DNA from: Lysobacteraceae bacterium NML93-0399
GTDB lineage: Bacteria; Pseudomonadota; Gammaproteobacteria; Xanthomonadales; Xanthomonadaceae
Assembly: GCA_002307375.1 (NCBI GenBank)
Contig: NTJI01000005.1
Span: 124,001 to 188,000 of the forward strand
Length of the DNA stretch: 64,000 nt
Reading direction: 5' to 3'
Positions 44,008 through 52,818 of the stretch are shown here, in pieces (the stretch's first letter is position 1; every line of letters starts with the position of its first letter). Made by a program: the position numbers and the translations under genes. A model generated the notes under the pieces. That model was not told where the DNA came from. It made no database searches and saw only the letters and a list, made by a program, of their open reading frames with translations.

Positions 44008-45072
44008 TCAGCGTGCCGCGAGGGCGTTCTGGGGGCAGGCCGGTGCGTCGAACCAGTCGACGACGGTCGGGGCCAGGCGGTCGAGACGCATCGGCAGGCT
44101 GATGTGATCCTCGCCGGCGAGTTCCAGGTAGCGCGCGCCGGGCACGGCGGCGGCAAGCGCGCGGCCATGGGCGACCGGCACATGTCGGTCCGCGGTGCCG
44201 TGGACCAGCAGCACGCAGCCGGGCGCGCGGGCGAGCGCGGTGCCGACGTCGACGCCGTCCAGCGGCAGCGACAGCAACTGGCCAGCCTGGTCGATCGCGG
44301 CGTCCAGCACGGTCGCGTCGATGCGCCAGCGCAGCCAGTGGCGCACCAGCCGCGCGCGCCAGTCACCGCCGGTTTCCTCGAGCATGTGCGGCACCATATC
44401 GCGGATCGCGGCGCCGGCATTGTCGAAGGATTCGAGCGCGACGACGCGTTCGGCGCCCAGGCGCGGATCGGCCGATGCAAACAGCGCGGTGGCCGCGCCG
44501 TACGACACGCCGAACACGTGCAGCGGGCCGATGACCTCGCCGCGCGCGCGCAGCGCGGCAACCGCATCGACGACATCGCCCGCTTCCCGCGTCCCGTAGC
44601 CGGAGGGGCCGGTACCGGACTGGCCGTGGTTGCGCAGGTCGAGGGTGATCGTGCGATAGCCGGCCTCGGCCAGCGCCAGGGACCAGGGCAGCAGTGAGCC
44701 GCCATCCATCATCCAGCCGTGCAGCAGCACGACCGTGCCGCGCGGCGCGACGGACGCGGCGGAAGGTGCCTGGAAATCGAGGGTGAACTCCACGCCGTAG
44801 AGATCATCGGCCGGCCGGGTCCAGGCGTAGTCCATGTGGTAATCGCCCGGATCGAGCGCACGCCAGAACACCGGCACGCCATCACCGGTGCGCACATGGC
44901 CGCTGCGATGGGGCAGCCGTGCGAAGGCCGCATCAATGCGCTCGGCCGGCAACAGTGGCGACGCGCCCGGCGGCGCGACGAGCTTGCCGGCAAGCGTGTG
45001 CGCCATGCCCGGCCAGGACGTGAATCCGGCGAGCAGCAGGCAGATGGCGACGAGCGCGACGAGGCGGGACAT
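44008..45072 (-). CDS. Alpha/beta hydrolase, membrane-anchored or exported
   Basis: A 354-residue protein with an N-terminal membrane/signal segment (MSRLVALVAICLLLAGFTSW). The alpha/beta-hydrolase fold shows oxyanion HGWMMDGGS, nucleophile elbow GVSYGAA, acid in HGTADRHVP and the catalytic His in GEDHISLP. A cap region lies between. Substrate unknown; peptidase or esterase is possible. The start at 45072 is chosen for the signal segment; the frame extends to 45240. Confidence 0.83.
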   Translation of the reverse strand: MSRLVALVAICLLLAGFTSWPGMAHTLAGKLVAPPGASPLLPAERIDAAFARLPHRSGHVRTGDGVPVFWRALDPGDYHMDYAWTRPADDLYGVEFTLDFQAPSAASVAPRGTVVLLHGWMMDGGSLLPWSLALAEAGYRTITLDLRNHGQSGTGPSGYGTREAGDVVDAVAALRARGEVIGPLHVFGVSYGAATALFASADPRLGAERVVALESFDNAGAAIRDMVPHMLEETGGDWRARLVRHWLRWRIDATVLDAAIDQAGQLLSLPLDGVDVGTALARAPGCVLLVHGTADRHVPVAHGRALAAAVPGARYLELAGEDHISLPMRLDRLAPTVVDWFDAPACPQNALAAR

Positions 45073-45242
45073 GGCGGCGGTGAGCGGAACGGCCGCGCAG
45101 ACTAGCGACGCAATCGCAGGCGTCGCTATCGCACTCCGATGACAAAGACATGACAGACTGGCGTCGTTCATCGGCGTGATTCGGGCGTCGTGGCGCAGGT
45201 CTGGCACGATGCCGCGATGCGGACATCCGATCGAAACCACGC

Positions 45243-45863
45243 ATGAGTGCCGGCCACGCTGCCATCGTGCTCGCGGCCGGTGGCAGCACCCGGCTGGGCC
45301 GGCCCAAGCAACTGCTGCGTCGCGACGGTGAAAGCCTTGTGGCGCGAACCGTGCGGCTTGCGGCCGAGACCCGGCCGCTCTGTCTGCTCGTGCTGCTGGG
45401 CGGACACCACGCGGCCGTGGCGGCCGAGTGTGCGGCGGTGCGCGCTGCGGGCGTGGAGCGTGTACACGTCGCGGCGTGGCAGACCGGTCTGTCGGCCAGC
45501 CTGCGCGCGGCCGCGCAGGCGCTGCAGGCGCATCGCGGGGCCGTGCTGGTGACGGGCGTCGACCAGCCCGCGCTCAATGCGCTGCACCTGCAGGCGCTCC
45601 TTGATGGTGCACGTGGCGCGCGTTCGGGATGCTCAGCGGTGATGCACGGCGAACGTCCCGGCGCGCCCGCCGTGCTGTCGCCTGCGCTGTTCGCGCGTGT
45701 CGATACGCTCGAAGGCGATCGTGGCTTCGGTGCGCTGCTCGCGGCGATTCCAGGCGACGATCTTTTCCGGCTGCAGGCGCCGTCGCTGATGCAGGACATC
45801 GACACGCCCGAGGATGTGCAGCACGCGCTGGCGGCGGGACTGCTGGATCCCGGCATGCCGTGA
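45243..45863 (+). CDS. MocA-like nucleotidyltransferase
   Basis: A 206-residue NTP transferase of the MobA/MocA type. The signature LAAGGSTRLGRPKQLL binds the nucleotide; later motifs are VTGVDQPAL (metal-binding Asp) and GDRGFGALLAAIPGDDLF. MocA proteins make molybdopterin cytosine dinucleotide for xanthine-dehydrogenase-type enzymes. No molybdoenzyme gene is nearby, so the partner must lie elsewhere if this role is right. Divergent from the hydrolase gene. Confidence 0.82.
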   Translation: MSAGHAAIVLAAGGSTRLGRPKQLLRRDGESLVARTVRLAAETRPLCLLVLLGGHHAAVAAECAAVRAAGVERVHVAAWQTGLSASLRAAAQALQAHRGAVLVTGVDQPALNALHLQALLDGARGARSGCSAVMHGERPGAPAVLSPALFARVDTLEGDRGFGALLAAIPGDDLFRLQAPSLMQDIDTPEDVQHALAAGLLDPGMP

Positions 45864-45926
45864 CAGGGATACACGCGATCGGCGTGCACCCGCATCTGCG
45901 ACCAGTCGCAGTGCGGCACACACCCC

Positions 45927-46526
45927 TGTAGGAGCGCGCTTGCGCGCGATGGGGTTCTCCCGTTGAATCGCGCACCCGCTGCGGGACGCCGATGCGAGGA
46001 ACCCCAATCCGCTTGCGTGTTCTGCCAGGACGTGGCCGCCGTGATATCGACGGTAAAGCCTCTCGCGCGCAAGCGCGCTCCTACAGTTGCAGGCCCAGAT
46101 TTCGGTCGCGACGCGCCCCGTGTAGGAGCGCGCTTGCGCGCGATGGGGCCTCCACTTGAATCCCGCACTCGCTGCGGGACGCCAACGCGGGAACCCCATC
46201 ACGTGCGTGCCTGACAAGGTGTGACCACCGTGGCGTTGACGGTGAAGCCTCTCGCGCGCAAGCGCGCTCCTACAGGTGTGGTTCCAGGTTTTCGGTTGCG
46301 ACGCGCTCTGTGTAGGAGCGCGCTTGCGCGCGATGGGGCTCTCCCCTTGAATCGCGTACTCGTTGCGGGACGCCGACGCGGAAACCCCAACCACGGGCGT
46401 GTCTGCCAGGGCGTGACCCCGGTGGTGTCGACGGTGAAGCCTCTCGCGCGCGAGCGCGCTCCTACAGTTGCGGGTCCAGGTTTCGGTCGCGACGCGCCCG
46501 TGTAGGAGCGCGCTTGCGCGCGATGG
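45927..46526. repeat. Tandem array of paired REP palindromes (BIME-like)
   Basis: A unit of 190-194 bp is repeated three times with a fourth partial copy. Forward palindromes (tgtaggagcgcgcttgcgcg) start at 45927, 46121, 46311 and 46501. Each unit also has a reverse-oriented copy, at about 46063-46085, 46251-46274 and 46443-46467. The spacer within a unit is conserved too (ttgaatc...gctgcgggacgcc...aacccca). No gene is supported in 45864-46633. Confidence 0.92.
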
Positions 46527-46633
46527 GCTTCACCGGGGAGTCACGGCACTCGTCGCGGGAGGCCAATGTGCGGCACTCGACTCCATGCAGAGGGCCTCGC
46601 TGCCTGCGACCAAAGCCCTTGCGCGCCGGTTCG

Positions 46634-46942
46634 CTACTGCATCCGCGTCAGCATCCACAGCACCACGGCAGTGCCCGACACGCCGATCGCCACGGCGGCG
46701 CGGCGCCAGCGCACGGCGCGGCGGCGGTAGCGGGCGACGCGTTCGTCGTTGAGGGCGTTCGCGCGGGCGATCAGCGGCGCGGTGTCCTGCTCGGCCCTGG
46801 CGTAGATCGCCTCGCTGCGCGGCGGATCGGCCTCGGCCTGCAGGGCGGCGTCCTCGTAACGCTCGAACGCGCGCGCCTGCAGCGCCTGGATTTCGCGCGC
46901 GAGTTCGGCGTTCGACATCGTCTTCGGCGTCGGCGTGCTCAT
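46634..46942 (-). CDS. Small tail-anchored membrane protein
   Basis: A 102-residue protein with a charged helical body (AREIQALQARAFERYEDAALQAEADPP) and a single C-terminal membrane segment (about 80-99, AAVAIGVSGTAVVLWML). The ATG at 46942 overlaps the stop of the upstream permease, so it is the last gene of the export operon. Function unknown; possibly a small accessory subunit. Confidence 0.7.
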   Translation of the reverse strand: MSTPTPKTMSNAELAREIQALQARAFERYEDAALQAEADPPRSEAIYARAEQDTAPLIARANALNDERVARYRRRAVRWRRAAVAIGVSGTAVVLWMLTRMQ

Positions 46943-48267
46943 GCCGCGCGCAGTGCCGTGGTGACCGGCAGCTGGGCCGCACGCACGGCCGGAAACAGGC
47001 CACCGACGAAGCCGATCGCCAGCGCCCATTTCAGGCCGCTCCACAGCAGGGCCGGCGTGACCCGGAATTCGAATGTCATCTGTCCCATGCTGCCGGCGAG
47101 TGTGGACGCACCATACCCGTCGAACAGCAGCCAGGCGATCAGGCCGCCGAGCAGGCCGCCGGCCAGCGCCAGCAGCATCGTTTCGAGCATCACTGCGATC
47201 ACCACCGGCAAGCCGCGAAAGCCGATCGCGCGCAGCGTGGCGATCTCGCGCGCCCGCGCGGCGACGGTGGCGAACATGGTGTTGAGCGCGCCGAACACCG
47301 CGCCCACCGCCATGATCGTGCCCACGACGATGCCGATCACCCGCAGCACGCGGCTCATGCCTTCCGATTGCCGCGCGTAGTAGGTCCGTGTGGTGGTGGC
47401 CTCGACCTGGGTGCGCGGGTCGGCATCGAGCGTGGCCTTGAACGCATCGAAGGCGTCGGGACCGGTCAGGCGCGCGGTGACCGAGGCGCGGTTTGCGCCG
47501 CGTCGGAAGGTGGTCGCGACGACTTCCGCATCGGCCCAGATTTCCGACTCCATCGCATCCCCGGATTCGAACGCGCCCACCACGTCCCACACGTCGCTGC
47601 CCAGGCGCACCGAGCGTCCGGGCTCGAGCCCGGCGAACTGCTTGCGCGCGCCCTGGCCGACGACCAGTTCACGGCGGCCGGTCTCGAACATGCGGCCTTC
47701 GACGATGCGCAGGTGCGGGCGCACCTTGAACGCCATCTCGCCCACGCCGCGGAACTGCACGCTGCCCTCGTCGTCGGGCGTGCCGCCGCGCAACGGCAGG
47801 TTGGCCGCGACCAGCAGTTCCGGCGAGGCCAGCGGTCGGCCGTCGGCATCGCGGGCGATCTCCGGCGCCTGCACGACGGTGCTGATCAATGCGCGGTCGA
47901 TCGAAGACATCACCTCGGCCGCCGCGCCGCCGCGCATGACGATCGCCGAACCGTCGTCGCCGGTGCTGCCCACTGTGTGGCGGTAGCCTTCGGCCATCGA
48001 CAGCAGCGCGACCAGCACCGCCACCACGCCGGCGATGCCGACCACGACCACCGACGAGGCGCCGAGCCGCTGGCCCAGCGTGCTGATGCCCACGTGACTC
48101 ACCGATGCCGCCTGGCGGCCGCCGCGGCTGAGCAGCATCCACGCCGCGGCGATCACCGCCAGCGCGAGCAGCACGTACCAGGGCGCCAGGATCCACACCA
48201 CCAGCGCGATCAGCAGCACCAGGCACAGGCCGGCGTTCTGCAGCAGGGTCTTCAGAAGCGTGGGCAT
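46939..48267 (-). CDS. FtsX-type ABC permease (second)
   Basis: A 442-residue permease of the MacB/FtsX type: an N-terminal pair of membrane segments (about 10-50), a further segment near 78-100, a large periplasmic domain (about 100-300) and three C-terminal membrane segments with the FtsX core (REIATLRAIGFRGLPVVIAVMLETMLLALAGGLLG-like region). It lacks its own ATPase domain, so it depends on the ATPase gene upstream. The N-terminus has an extra hydrophobic hairpin compared with the first permease. Confidence 0.85.
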   Translation of the reverse strand: MPTLLKTLLQNAGLCLVLLIALVVWILAPWYVLLALAVIAAAWMLLSRGGRQAASVSHVGISTLGQRLGASSVVVVGIAGVVAVLVALLSMAEGYRHTVGSTGDDGSAIVMRGGAAAEVMSSIDRALISTVVQAPEIARDADGRPLASPELLVAANLPLRGGTPDDEGSVQFRGVGEMAFKVRPHLRIVEGRMFETGRRELVVGQGARKQFAGLEPGRSVRLGSDVWDVVGAFESGDAMESEIWADAEVVATTFRRGANRASVTARLTGPDAFDAFKATLDADPRTQVEATTTRTYYARQSEGMSRVLRVIGIVVGTIMAVGAVFGALNTMFATVAARAREIATLRAIGFRGLPVVIAVMLETMLLALAGGLLGGLIAWLLFDGYGASTLAGSMGQMTFEFRVTPALLWSGLKWALAIGFVGGLFPAVRAAQLPVTTALRAA

Positions 48268-48304
48268 GTCGGAGTCCTCTTCAAAGTCGTGCGCGCAGGC
48301 ATGC

Positions 48305-49471
48305 TCAGCGTCCGGCGAGCGCGTCGACGATGTTCAGACGCATCGCCCGCACCGCCGGCAACGCGCCCACCACCACGCCGATCGCGGCCATCAGTCCCAG
48401 CCCCAGCAGCCAGCTCTGTGCGCTCAGGCCGGGCATGCGGATCATCTCGCCGACGACGAGGTTGATCACGAAACTCGCCGCCGCTGCCAGGCCCAGGCCG
48501 AGCACGCCGCCGAACAGCACCAGCAGCACCGACTCGGCCAGCACCAGCAGCAGCACAGTGACGCTGGAGAAGCCGATCGTCTTGAGCACCGCCAGTTCCG
48601 AGGTGCGCTCGCGCACCGCCTGCGCCATCGTGTTGCCGGTCAGCAGCAACAGGGTGAAGAACACCGCGCCCATGATCGCGCCGACGATCATGCCGATGTC
48701 GGCGACCTGCTTGAGCTGCGCGGCCATGGCCGCCGCCTCGTTCATGGTGCGCGTTTCGTTGGGCGAGTTCGCCGACAGCGCGTCGATGGTCTTGGCCGCG
48801 CGATCACCGCGACGCACGTCGGAGACGCGGCTGACGTACCAGCCCACCTCGTTGTCGACAAACGGCGTGGACTCGACGAAATAGTCGTGGTGCATCAGCA
48901 CCAGCTGTTCGTTGAGCCCGGCCGAGCCCGCGTCGCGCGCACGCAGCACGCCGACGATGTCGAACGCCCAGTTCTGCGAGCCATCGCTGTTGGGAAAGAT
49001 CGTCGACTGCAGCGGGATGCGGTCGCCCACCGACCAGTCGAAGCGCTCCATCAGCGCCTGGCCCACGAGCACACCGGTGCGGGTGCGCGCGAACGCATCG
49101 CGCTCGGCCGGCGTGACGACGATTTCCGGGTAGAGGTCGAGATAGTTCGGCGCGACGGCGAAGGCGAAGATCTGGTTGCGCGGCCCCTGGTAGGTGGCGC
49201 CGAACCAGCTGGCCCAGGTCACCGCCTCGATGTTGTCGACCAGCTCGATGCGCCGTGCGAGCGCCTGCGGCAGCGATTCCATCATCGACAGCCGCGACAT
49301 GGTCTGCAGGCGCTGGGCACCGTCGGCGTTCTGGCCGAGCTGGGCGAAGGCCACGCGGATGCCGTCGAGCAGACCGAACAGCAGGAACGCGGCGACGATG
49401 GACGCAACCGTCAGCGCGGTGCGGGTCTTGCGGCGCATCAGCGCTGCCCAGACGAGGTGCAGGTATTTCAT
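48305..49471 (-). CDS. FtsX-type ABC permease (first)
   Basis: A 388-residue MacB/FtsX-type permease with one N-terminal membrane segment (about 15-37, TALTVASIVAAFLLFGLLDGI), a periplasmic domain and three C-terminal segments (SELAVLKTIGFSSVTVLLLVLAES marks the FtsX core). The start at 49471 (MKYLHLVWAALMRRKTR) has an AGGA ribosome site 7 bases upstream. It pairs with the second permease 37 bases downstream, giving a heterodimeric transporter. Confidence 0.86.
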   Translation of the reverse strand: MKYLHLVWAALMRRKTRTALTVASIVAAFLLFGLLDGIRVAFAQLGQNADGAQRLQTMSRLSMMESLPQALARRIELVDNIEAVTWASWFGATYQGPRNQIFAFAVAPNYLDLYPEIVVTPAERDAFARTRTGVLVGQALMERFDWSVGDRIPLQSTIFPNSDGSQNWAFDIVGVLRARDAGSAGLNEQLVLMHHDYFVESTPFVDNEVGWYVSRVSDVRRGDRAAKTIDALSANSPNETRTMNEAAAMAAQLKQVADIGMIVGAIMGAVFFTLLLLTGNTMAQAVRERTSELAVLKTIGFSSVTVLLLVLAESVLLVLFGGVLGLGLAAAASFVINLVVGEMIRMPGLSAQSWLLGLGLMAAIGVVVGALPAVRAMRLNIVDALAGR

Positions 49472-49557
49472 GGGAGGTCCTGCTGAAGGTTGGCGCGAGG
49501 TTCGAGCCACGCGACCGGAAGCCGGTCGTGCCCCCGACCGCGAGAGTCATGAAGCTC

Positions 49558-49642
49558 GTCATTCCCGCGAAGGCGGGAATCCATGGACCTATGCGAGAAC
49601 GATACGAACGTCCATGGATCCCCGCCTTCGCGGGGATGACGG
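49558..49642. repeat. Palindromic repeat inside the export operon
   Basis: The arms gtcattcccgcgaaggcggg and cccgccttcgcggggatgac flank an inner tccatgga...tccatgga pair. It lies between the ATPase and first permease genes and is the same family as 26904-27010. Confidence 0.8.
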
Positions 49643-49652
49643 ATTCCGGAGG

Positions 49653-50342
49653 TCACGCCGCTTCCGCCTGGGCGCCGACCAACGTGCCCTTGTCCAGATG
49701 CAGCGTGTGACTCGCGTACTCGGCCGCCTTGGGGTCGTGGGTGACCATGACGATGGTCTTGCCGTGCTCGCGGTTGAGCGTCTGCAGCAGGCCCAGGATG
49801 TCTTCGGCCGATTGACGGTCGAGATCGCCGGTCGGCTCGTCGCAGATCAGCAGCGTCGGGTCGGACACGATGGCCCGCGCGATCGCCACGCGCTGCTGCT
49901 GTCCGCCCGAAAGTTCGCTGGGTTTGTGCGAGGTGCGATCGGCCAGACCGACCAGCGTGAGTGCGATCTGCGCATTGCGCTTGCGCTGCGCGCCGGACAG
50001 TCTGGTCAGCAGCAACGGCAGTTCCACGTTCTTCTGCGCGGTCAGCGCCGGCATCAGGTTGTAGAACTGGAAGATGTAGCCGACGTTGCGGCTGCGCCAG
50101 CCCGACAGCTGTCCCCCGCCCATGCGGTCGATGCGCTCGCCGGCCACGTCGATTTCGCCCGAACTCGGCGTGTCCAGCCCGCCGATCAGGTTCAGCAGCG
50201 TGGTCTTGCCCGAGCCCGAGGGGCCCATCAGCGCGACGAAATCGCCTTGCGCGATATCGAGGTTCACCCCGTGCAGCACCTCGACCTTCTCCGGTCCGCG
50301 CTGGTAGGTCTTGGTGAGGTTGCGGATCGACACCAGTGCCAT
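49653..50342 (-). CDS. MacB/LolD-type ABC transporter ATPase
   Basis: A 229-residue ATPase with Walker A GPSGSGKTT, Q-loop (YIFQFYNLMPALTA), signature LSGGQQQR, Walker B LLICDEPTGDLD and the switch His in VTHD. The start at 50342 has GGGGA 7 bases upstream; the ATG at 50348 abuts it. It energises the two FtsX-type permeases downstream. The substrate is not evident; lipoprotein, peptide or lipid export are options. Confidence 0.92.
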   Translation of the reverse strand: MALVSIRNLTKTYQRGPEKVEVLHGVNLDIAQGDFVALMGPSGSGKTTLLNLIGGLDTPSSGEIDVAGERIDRMGGGQLSGWRSRNVGYIFQFYNLMPALTAQKNVELPLLLTRLSGAQRKRNAQIALTLVGLADRTSHKPSELSGGQQQRVAIARAIVSDPTLLICDEPTGDLDRQSAEDILGLLQTLNREHGKTIVMVTHDPKAAEYASHTLHLDKGTLVGAQAEAA

Positions 50343-50365
50343 CGTCATTCCCCTTTAAGCGTTTT

Positions 50366-50435
50366 TGTAGGAGCGCGCTTGCGCGCGATTCGGGCATTGC
50401 GAATGGAGCCAATCGCGCGCAAGCGCGCTCCTACA
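50366..50435. repeat. Facing REP pair between adaptor and ATPase genes
   Basis: A forward (50366-50390) and a reverse (about 50411-50435) copy of the taggagcgcgc element face each other and fill the 90-base gap between the adaptor and ATPase genes. Confidence 0.85.
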
Positions 50436-50438
50436 GGT

Positions 50439-51668
50439 CTATTGCCTGATCCGTACGCGCGCGCCATCTTCCAGCGCGTCCGGTGCATTGATCACCAGCT
50501 CTTCGCCGGGCGTCACGCCCTGCGCGATCTCCACGTTGCCGCCAACGCGTTCGCCCACCTCGACCGGCCGCCGGCGCACGACGTCGCCGTCGAGGACGAA
50601 CACCACCTGCGCGCCGTCGCGTTCGGACAGCGCCGTGGCCGGCACGCGTACCCGACGCGGCGTGTCGCCATCCTGCGCGGGGCGCGCCTGTTCGAGGAAA
50701 CTCACCGTCGCGCCCATGTCCGGCACGATCCGCGCGTCCTTGGCGTCGAGTGCAATGCGCACCTTGACCGTCGCCTTGCCGCGGTCGGCGGTGGGCACGA
50801 TGGCGATCACGCTGCCGGGAATCTTCCAGTCCTGGTAGGCGTTGAGGGTGGTTTCGACCGGCATGCCCGGTGTCACCCGGCCGATGTAGGACTCGCCCAC
50901 GTCGACCTCGACTTCCAGCGAATCCATGTCCACCAGCGTGCCGATGCCGGTGCGGGTGAAGCCGCCGCCGGCCGATAACGGCGAGACGATTTCGCCCGGC
51001 TGCGCGGCCTTGGCGACCACCACGCCGGCGAACGGCGCGCGCACCAGGGTGTCGTCGACGCCGATGTCGGAAATGCGCAGTTGTTCGGACGCCACGTTCG
51101 CATTGCGGCGCGCGGTGGCGAACTGCGCACGCAGCGCGTCGCGCTGGGCGACGGCCTGCTCGAACTGCGCGCGCGATACCAGCTGCTGGCCGACCAGCGC
51201 CTGCAGGCGGTCGGCATTTGCCGACGCTTCGGTCAGCTGTGCCTGCACACCGGCCACCTGGCTGCGCGCGGCCTCGAGTTGCGCGGCCGACAGGTCGCGG
51301 CGCGCATCGGCGTCGATCGGATCGAGCATGGCGAGAATCTCGTCTGCCTCGACGCGTTGGCCCTCCTCGATGCGCACCTCGCGCACGCGGCCGGTGATCT
51401 TGGCCGACACAGTCGCCATGCGACGGGCAACGACGTAGCCGCTGGCATCGAGTACCGAACCGCCGGCCGCGCCTGCGGTATTGGGCGCAGCGACGACCGT
51501 CGTTTCGACCTCGACCGCGCGCGTGCCCAGCACCATGAAACCGGCGACCAGCACGACCAGCAGCAGGGCGGCGATCGCGAGACCGATCCACAGCCCGCGC
51601 CGCGACGGCGGCGGAGGCGCGCTGCGGTCGATGCGAAGTTCCTTCAGCAGATCGGCATTCGTGTTCAT
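50439..51668 (-). CDS. Periplasmic adaptor (HlyD/MacA type)
   Basis: A 409-residue membrane-fusion protein with one membrane segment (about 26-47, LWIGLAIAALLLVVLVAGFMV), a split lipoyl/biotinyl domain (VSAKITGRVREVRIEEGQRVEADEILAMLD ... VRAPFAGVVVAKAAQPGEIV-like regions), a helical hairpin of about 60 residues and beta-barrel domains. First gene of the minus-strand operon; it should link the permeases to an outer-membrane channel such as TolC, not encoded here. Confidence 0.9.
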   Translation of the reverse strand: MNTNADLLKELRIDRSAPPPPSRRGLWIGLAIAALLLVVLVAGFMVLGTRAVEVETTVVAAPNTAGAAGGSVLDASGYVVARRMATVSAKITGRVREVRIEEGQRVEADEILAMLDPIDADARRDLSAAQLEAARSQVAGVQAQLTEASANADRLQALVGQQLVSRAQFEQAVAQRDALRAQFATARRNANVASEQLRISDIGVDDTLVRAPFAGVVVAKAAQPGEIVSPLSAGGGFTRTGIGTLVDMDSLEVEVDVGESYIGRVTPGMPVETTLNAYQDWKIPGSVIAIVPTADRGKATVKVRIALDAKDARIVPDMGATVSFLEQARPAQDGDTPRRVRVPATALSERDGAQVVFVLDGDVVRRRPVEVGERVGGNVEIAQGVTPGEELVINAPDALEDGARVRIRQ

Positions 51669-51792
51669 CGCAACCCTGGACGGAAGGACCGCAGCCAGTG
51701 TGACCGCGGCCCCGAGGGGATTCCAACCTGCCGGACATCAGCACGCGCCGCCGGTCGATCGGGCCGAACCAGTCTGCGCAGCACCGGGTTCG

Positions 51793-51830
51793 ATGACATC
51801 TGACGCCTGTCATGTGCGGGATGTGACGCC
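51793..51830 (+). promoter_or_regulatory. Candidate regulator-binding site upstream of the ABC-2 operon
   Basis: An inverted repeat ATGACA...TGTCAT (51793-51798 and 51808-51813) overlaps a 10-base direct repeat with one mismatch, atctgacgcc (51798-51807) and atgtgacgcc (51821-51830). It lies 65-102 bases before the ABC ATPase start. It could be the target of the operon's own response regulator. Confidence 0.4.
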
Positions 51831-51894
51831 CCGGACTGTCGGGCGCGCGGCAGCGCCGGGGAGACTGGATGCCAACTCCACCGGAGGTGCGCAG

Positions 51895-52818
51895 ATGTAC
51901 GAGGTGAATGCGGATGACGACGAGGTGCTCGCGCGTCTGACCGGCGTCCACCGCCGGCGCGGCGCAGTCCAGGCGCTCGAGGGCATCGATCTGACATTGC
52001 CGGCCGGGCAGGTGACCGCGTTGCTCGGCGCCAACGGCGCCGGCAAGACGACCGCGATCGAAGTGCTGCTGGGTCTGCAGCCGGCGGACGCCGGGCAGGC
52101 CACGCTGTTCGGCCGCACACCCTTCGATGGCGATGCGAAGGCCCGGGTCGGGGCGATGCTGCAGCAGACGCAGCTGCCCGAGCGGCTGACGGTGGCCGAA
52201 ATGCTGGCGCTGGTACGCAGCTGGTATGCAACGCCACGCAGTATTGCCGACTGCGTCGCGCTGGCCGGCCTCGATGGTCTGATGTCGCGCCGCTACGGGC
52301 GCCTGTCCGGCGGCCAGCAGCGTCGCGTGCAGTTCGCGGCTGCGCTGTGCGGACGGCCGCGCCTGCTGTTCCTCGACGAGCCCACGACCGGCTTGGACAT
52401 CGAGGCGCGCCAACAGCTGTGGCGGGCGATCCGCGAACTCGTTGCCGGTGGCGCGGGCGTGCTGCTGACCACGCATTACCTCGAAGAGGCGGACGCGCTG
52501 GCCGATCGCGTCGTCGTGCTCGATCGCGGGCGCGTGCGCATGTCCGGCAGCGCCGCCGAGGTACGCGCGCAGGTCGCGCAGCGCCACGTCGCCTGTGACA
52601 CGCATCTGCCCGATGCCGAGATCGCGTCATGGCCGGGTGTGCAGCAGGTCACGCGGACCGGCCCGCGCGTGGCCATCATCGCGCGCGATGCCGACGCACT
52701 GGTGCGCCGCCTGTTGCAGGCCGATGCCGCGCTGGTGAATCTCGAAGTCCGTCGCGCGGGCCTCGCCGACGCCTTCGTCCAGATGAGCGCAGCCGATCAC
52801 GACCGGGAGGCCGCATGA
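51895..52818 (+). CDS. ABC transporter ATPase (ABC-2 type)
   Basis: A 307-residue ATPase with Walker A GANGAGKTT, signature LSGGQQRR, Walker B LLFLDEPTTGLD and switch region TTHYLEEAD, followed by a C-terminal regulatory part. A GGAGG ribosome site (51882-51886) supports the ATG at 51895. It overlaps the permease gene by ATGA. Resembles drug/lipid exporters controlled by DesKR-like systems. Confidence 0.92.
   Translation: MYEVNADDDEVLARLTGVHRRRGAVQALEGIDLTLPAGQVTALLGANGAGKTTAIEVLLGLQPADAGQATLFGRTPFDGDAKARVGAMLQQTQLPERLTVAEMLALVRSWYATPRSIADCVALAGLDGLMSRRYGRLSGGQQRRVQFAAALCGRPRLLFLDEPTTGLDIEARQQLWRAIRELVAGGAGVLLTTHYLEEADALADRVVVLDRGRVRMSGSAAEVRAQVAQRHVACDTHLPDAEIASWPGVQQVTRTGPRVAIIARDADALVRRLLQADAALVNLEVRRAGLADAFVQMSAADHDREAA

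Noticed and set aside
45927..46526. Regular repeats considered as a CRISPR array
   Set aside because: Units are about 190 bp with conserved spacers and internal facing palindromes; no 25-40 bp repeats with unique spacers and no cas genes.
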